This document shows positions 63,473 to 64,000 of a stretch of DNA of 64,000 nucleotides, in pieces. The notes beneath the pieces are model-generated. The model did no database searches. It was not told the DNA's origin and was given only the letters and a program-made list of their open reading frames with translations. This DNA comes from Gerris lacustris. Its lineage: Eukaryota; Arthropoda; Insecta; Hemiptera; Gerridae. Position numbers and translations under genes: made by a program. Within the stretch, counting starts at the first letter, position 1, and each line of letters starts with the position of its first letter. The DNA lies in assembly GCA_951217055.1 (NCBI GenBank), contig OX578282.1, forward strand, positions 56,613,311-56,677,310, in the 5' to 3' direction.

Positions 63473-64000
63473 AAAAAATCGGTCCGAGACAACTCAGACA
63501 TACTTTCTCATATACGAGGTCATAATTATTTGGCCCAGTGTTTTCCATTTACTAGTTTTCGTATGTAAATTTAATTATTATTGAACATTTCATCAAAATG
63601 TATCATAAAAATAACAACTCCTGGACGGGGAATCGAACCCGGGCTCTCTCCGTCCGCGTTTTAAGCTTATTTCTCAGGAACTATAGATTTTTCCCGGGAA
63701 ACGGCTCATATCGTTAGATTCGTATTTAAATGGGCTACATTATAGAATTTTTTAATCAAAATCGTCGGAACCGTTTTCGAGAAATATTTTTTTTCACGGT
63801 TTTCAAAGTTTTTGGGGGGGGGGGGGGGTAGCGCCCCCAAATTTAGAGTTAAAATTCATTTCTCGATTTCGCCTCGGGGTATGATTTTTCTGAACATGTA
63901 TGCCAAATTTCGTCAAAACGGCCCAGTAGTTTAGGCTCCAGGCGTCTGCACAGACAGACGAAAGACGACGGACAGACATTTTTTAAAAACCACTTTTTTG
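63473..64000 (+). repeat. Family E, copy 3, cut by the window end
   Basis: It matches 52762-53290 along its whole visible length. At 63617-63655 the minus strand has AGAGCCCGGGTTCGATTCCC (tRNA-like T-arm). It contains a G run at about 63813-63828 where the 53-kb copy has GGAGG. The window ends inside the element. Confidence 0.75.

Overview
The window looks like non-coding nuclear DNA of an animal, most likely an arthropod (low confidence on the group). By eye it is about 70% A+T, it has eight long (AT)n tracts, and no open frame exceeds about 125 codons. It carries the 3' end of a CR1/Jockey-type LINE, hAT- and Harbinger-like miniature transposons, tRNA-like SINE heads, and several dispersed repeat families present in two or three copies. 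There are no operons, rRNA genes, CRISPR arrays or complete host genes that I can support. It reads as intergenic or deep intronic sequence.

Layout. 1-8.6 kb: AT-rich, with three AT microsatellites and two tRNA-like relics on the minus strand. 8.6-9.6 kb: repeat family A interrupted by family B. 14.6-15.4 kb: a 321-bp higher-order tandem repeat. 16.5-18.4 kb: GC-richer blocks and a strong 58-nt hairpin. 18.9-19.3 kb: two short, unrecognised, coding-like frames. 20 kb: a 35-bp minisatellite. 26.0-26.7 kb: a 621-bp insertion with a 15-bp target duplication, mostly a perfect 258-bp inverted repeat. 28.8-30.1 kb: a TTA-flanked element with a LINE 3' end nested in it. 31.0-31.5 kb: a miniature element with a promoter-like start and the N-terminal piece of a tyrosine-recombinase-like (Crypton-like) gene; a second, inverted copy is at 61.3-61.8 kb. 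35-36 kb: a 34-bp minisatellite that switches strand twice. 37.1-38.2 kb: a hAT miniature element and a second TTA-flanked element. 43.8-44.9 kb: a foldback element with about 335-bp arms around a broken zinc-binding-like gene fragment. 45.9-46.3 kb: another inverted repeat. 46.5-53.3 kb: copies of families A, B, D and E. 55-57.5 kb: a hairpin, a coding-like block and a tandem duplication. 57.8-64 kb: further copies of families B, D, E and of the recombinase-bearing element.

The common theme is non-autonomous mobile DNA. At least four loci are large inverted repeats, and two miniature elements still hold the first exon-sized piece of the gene of their presumed autonomous parent. The best leads for something undescribed are the paired 31/61 kb element, the perfect inverted repeat at 26 kb with its ribozyme-like motif, and the 44 kb foldback element.
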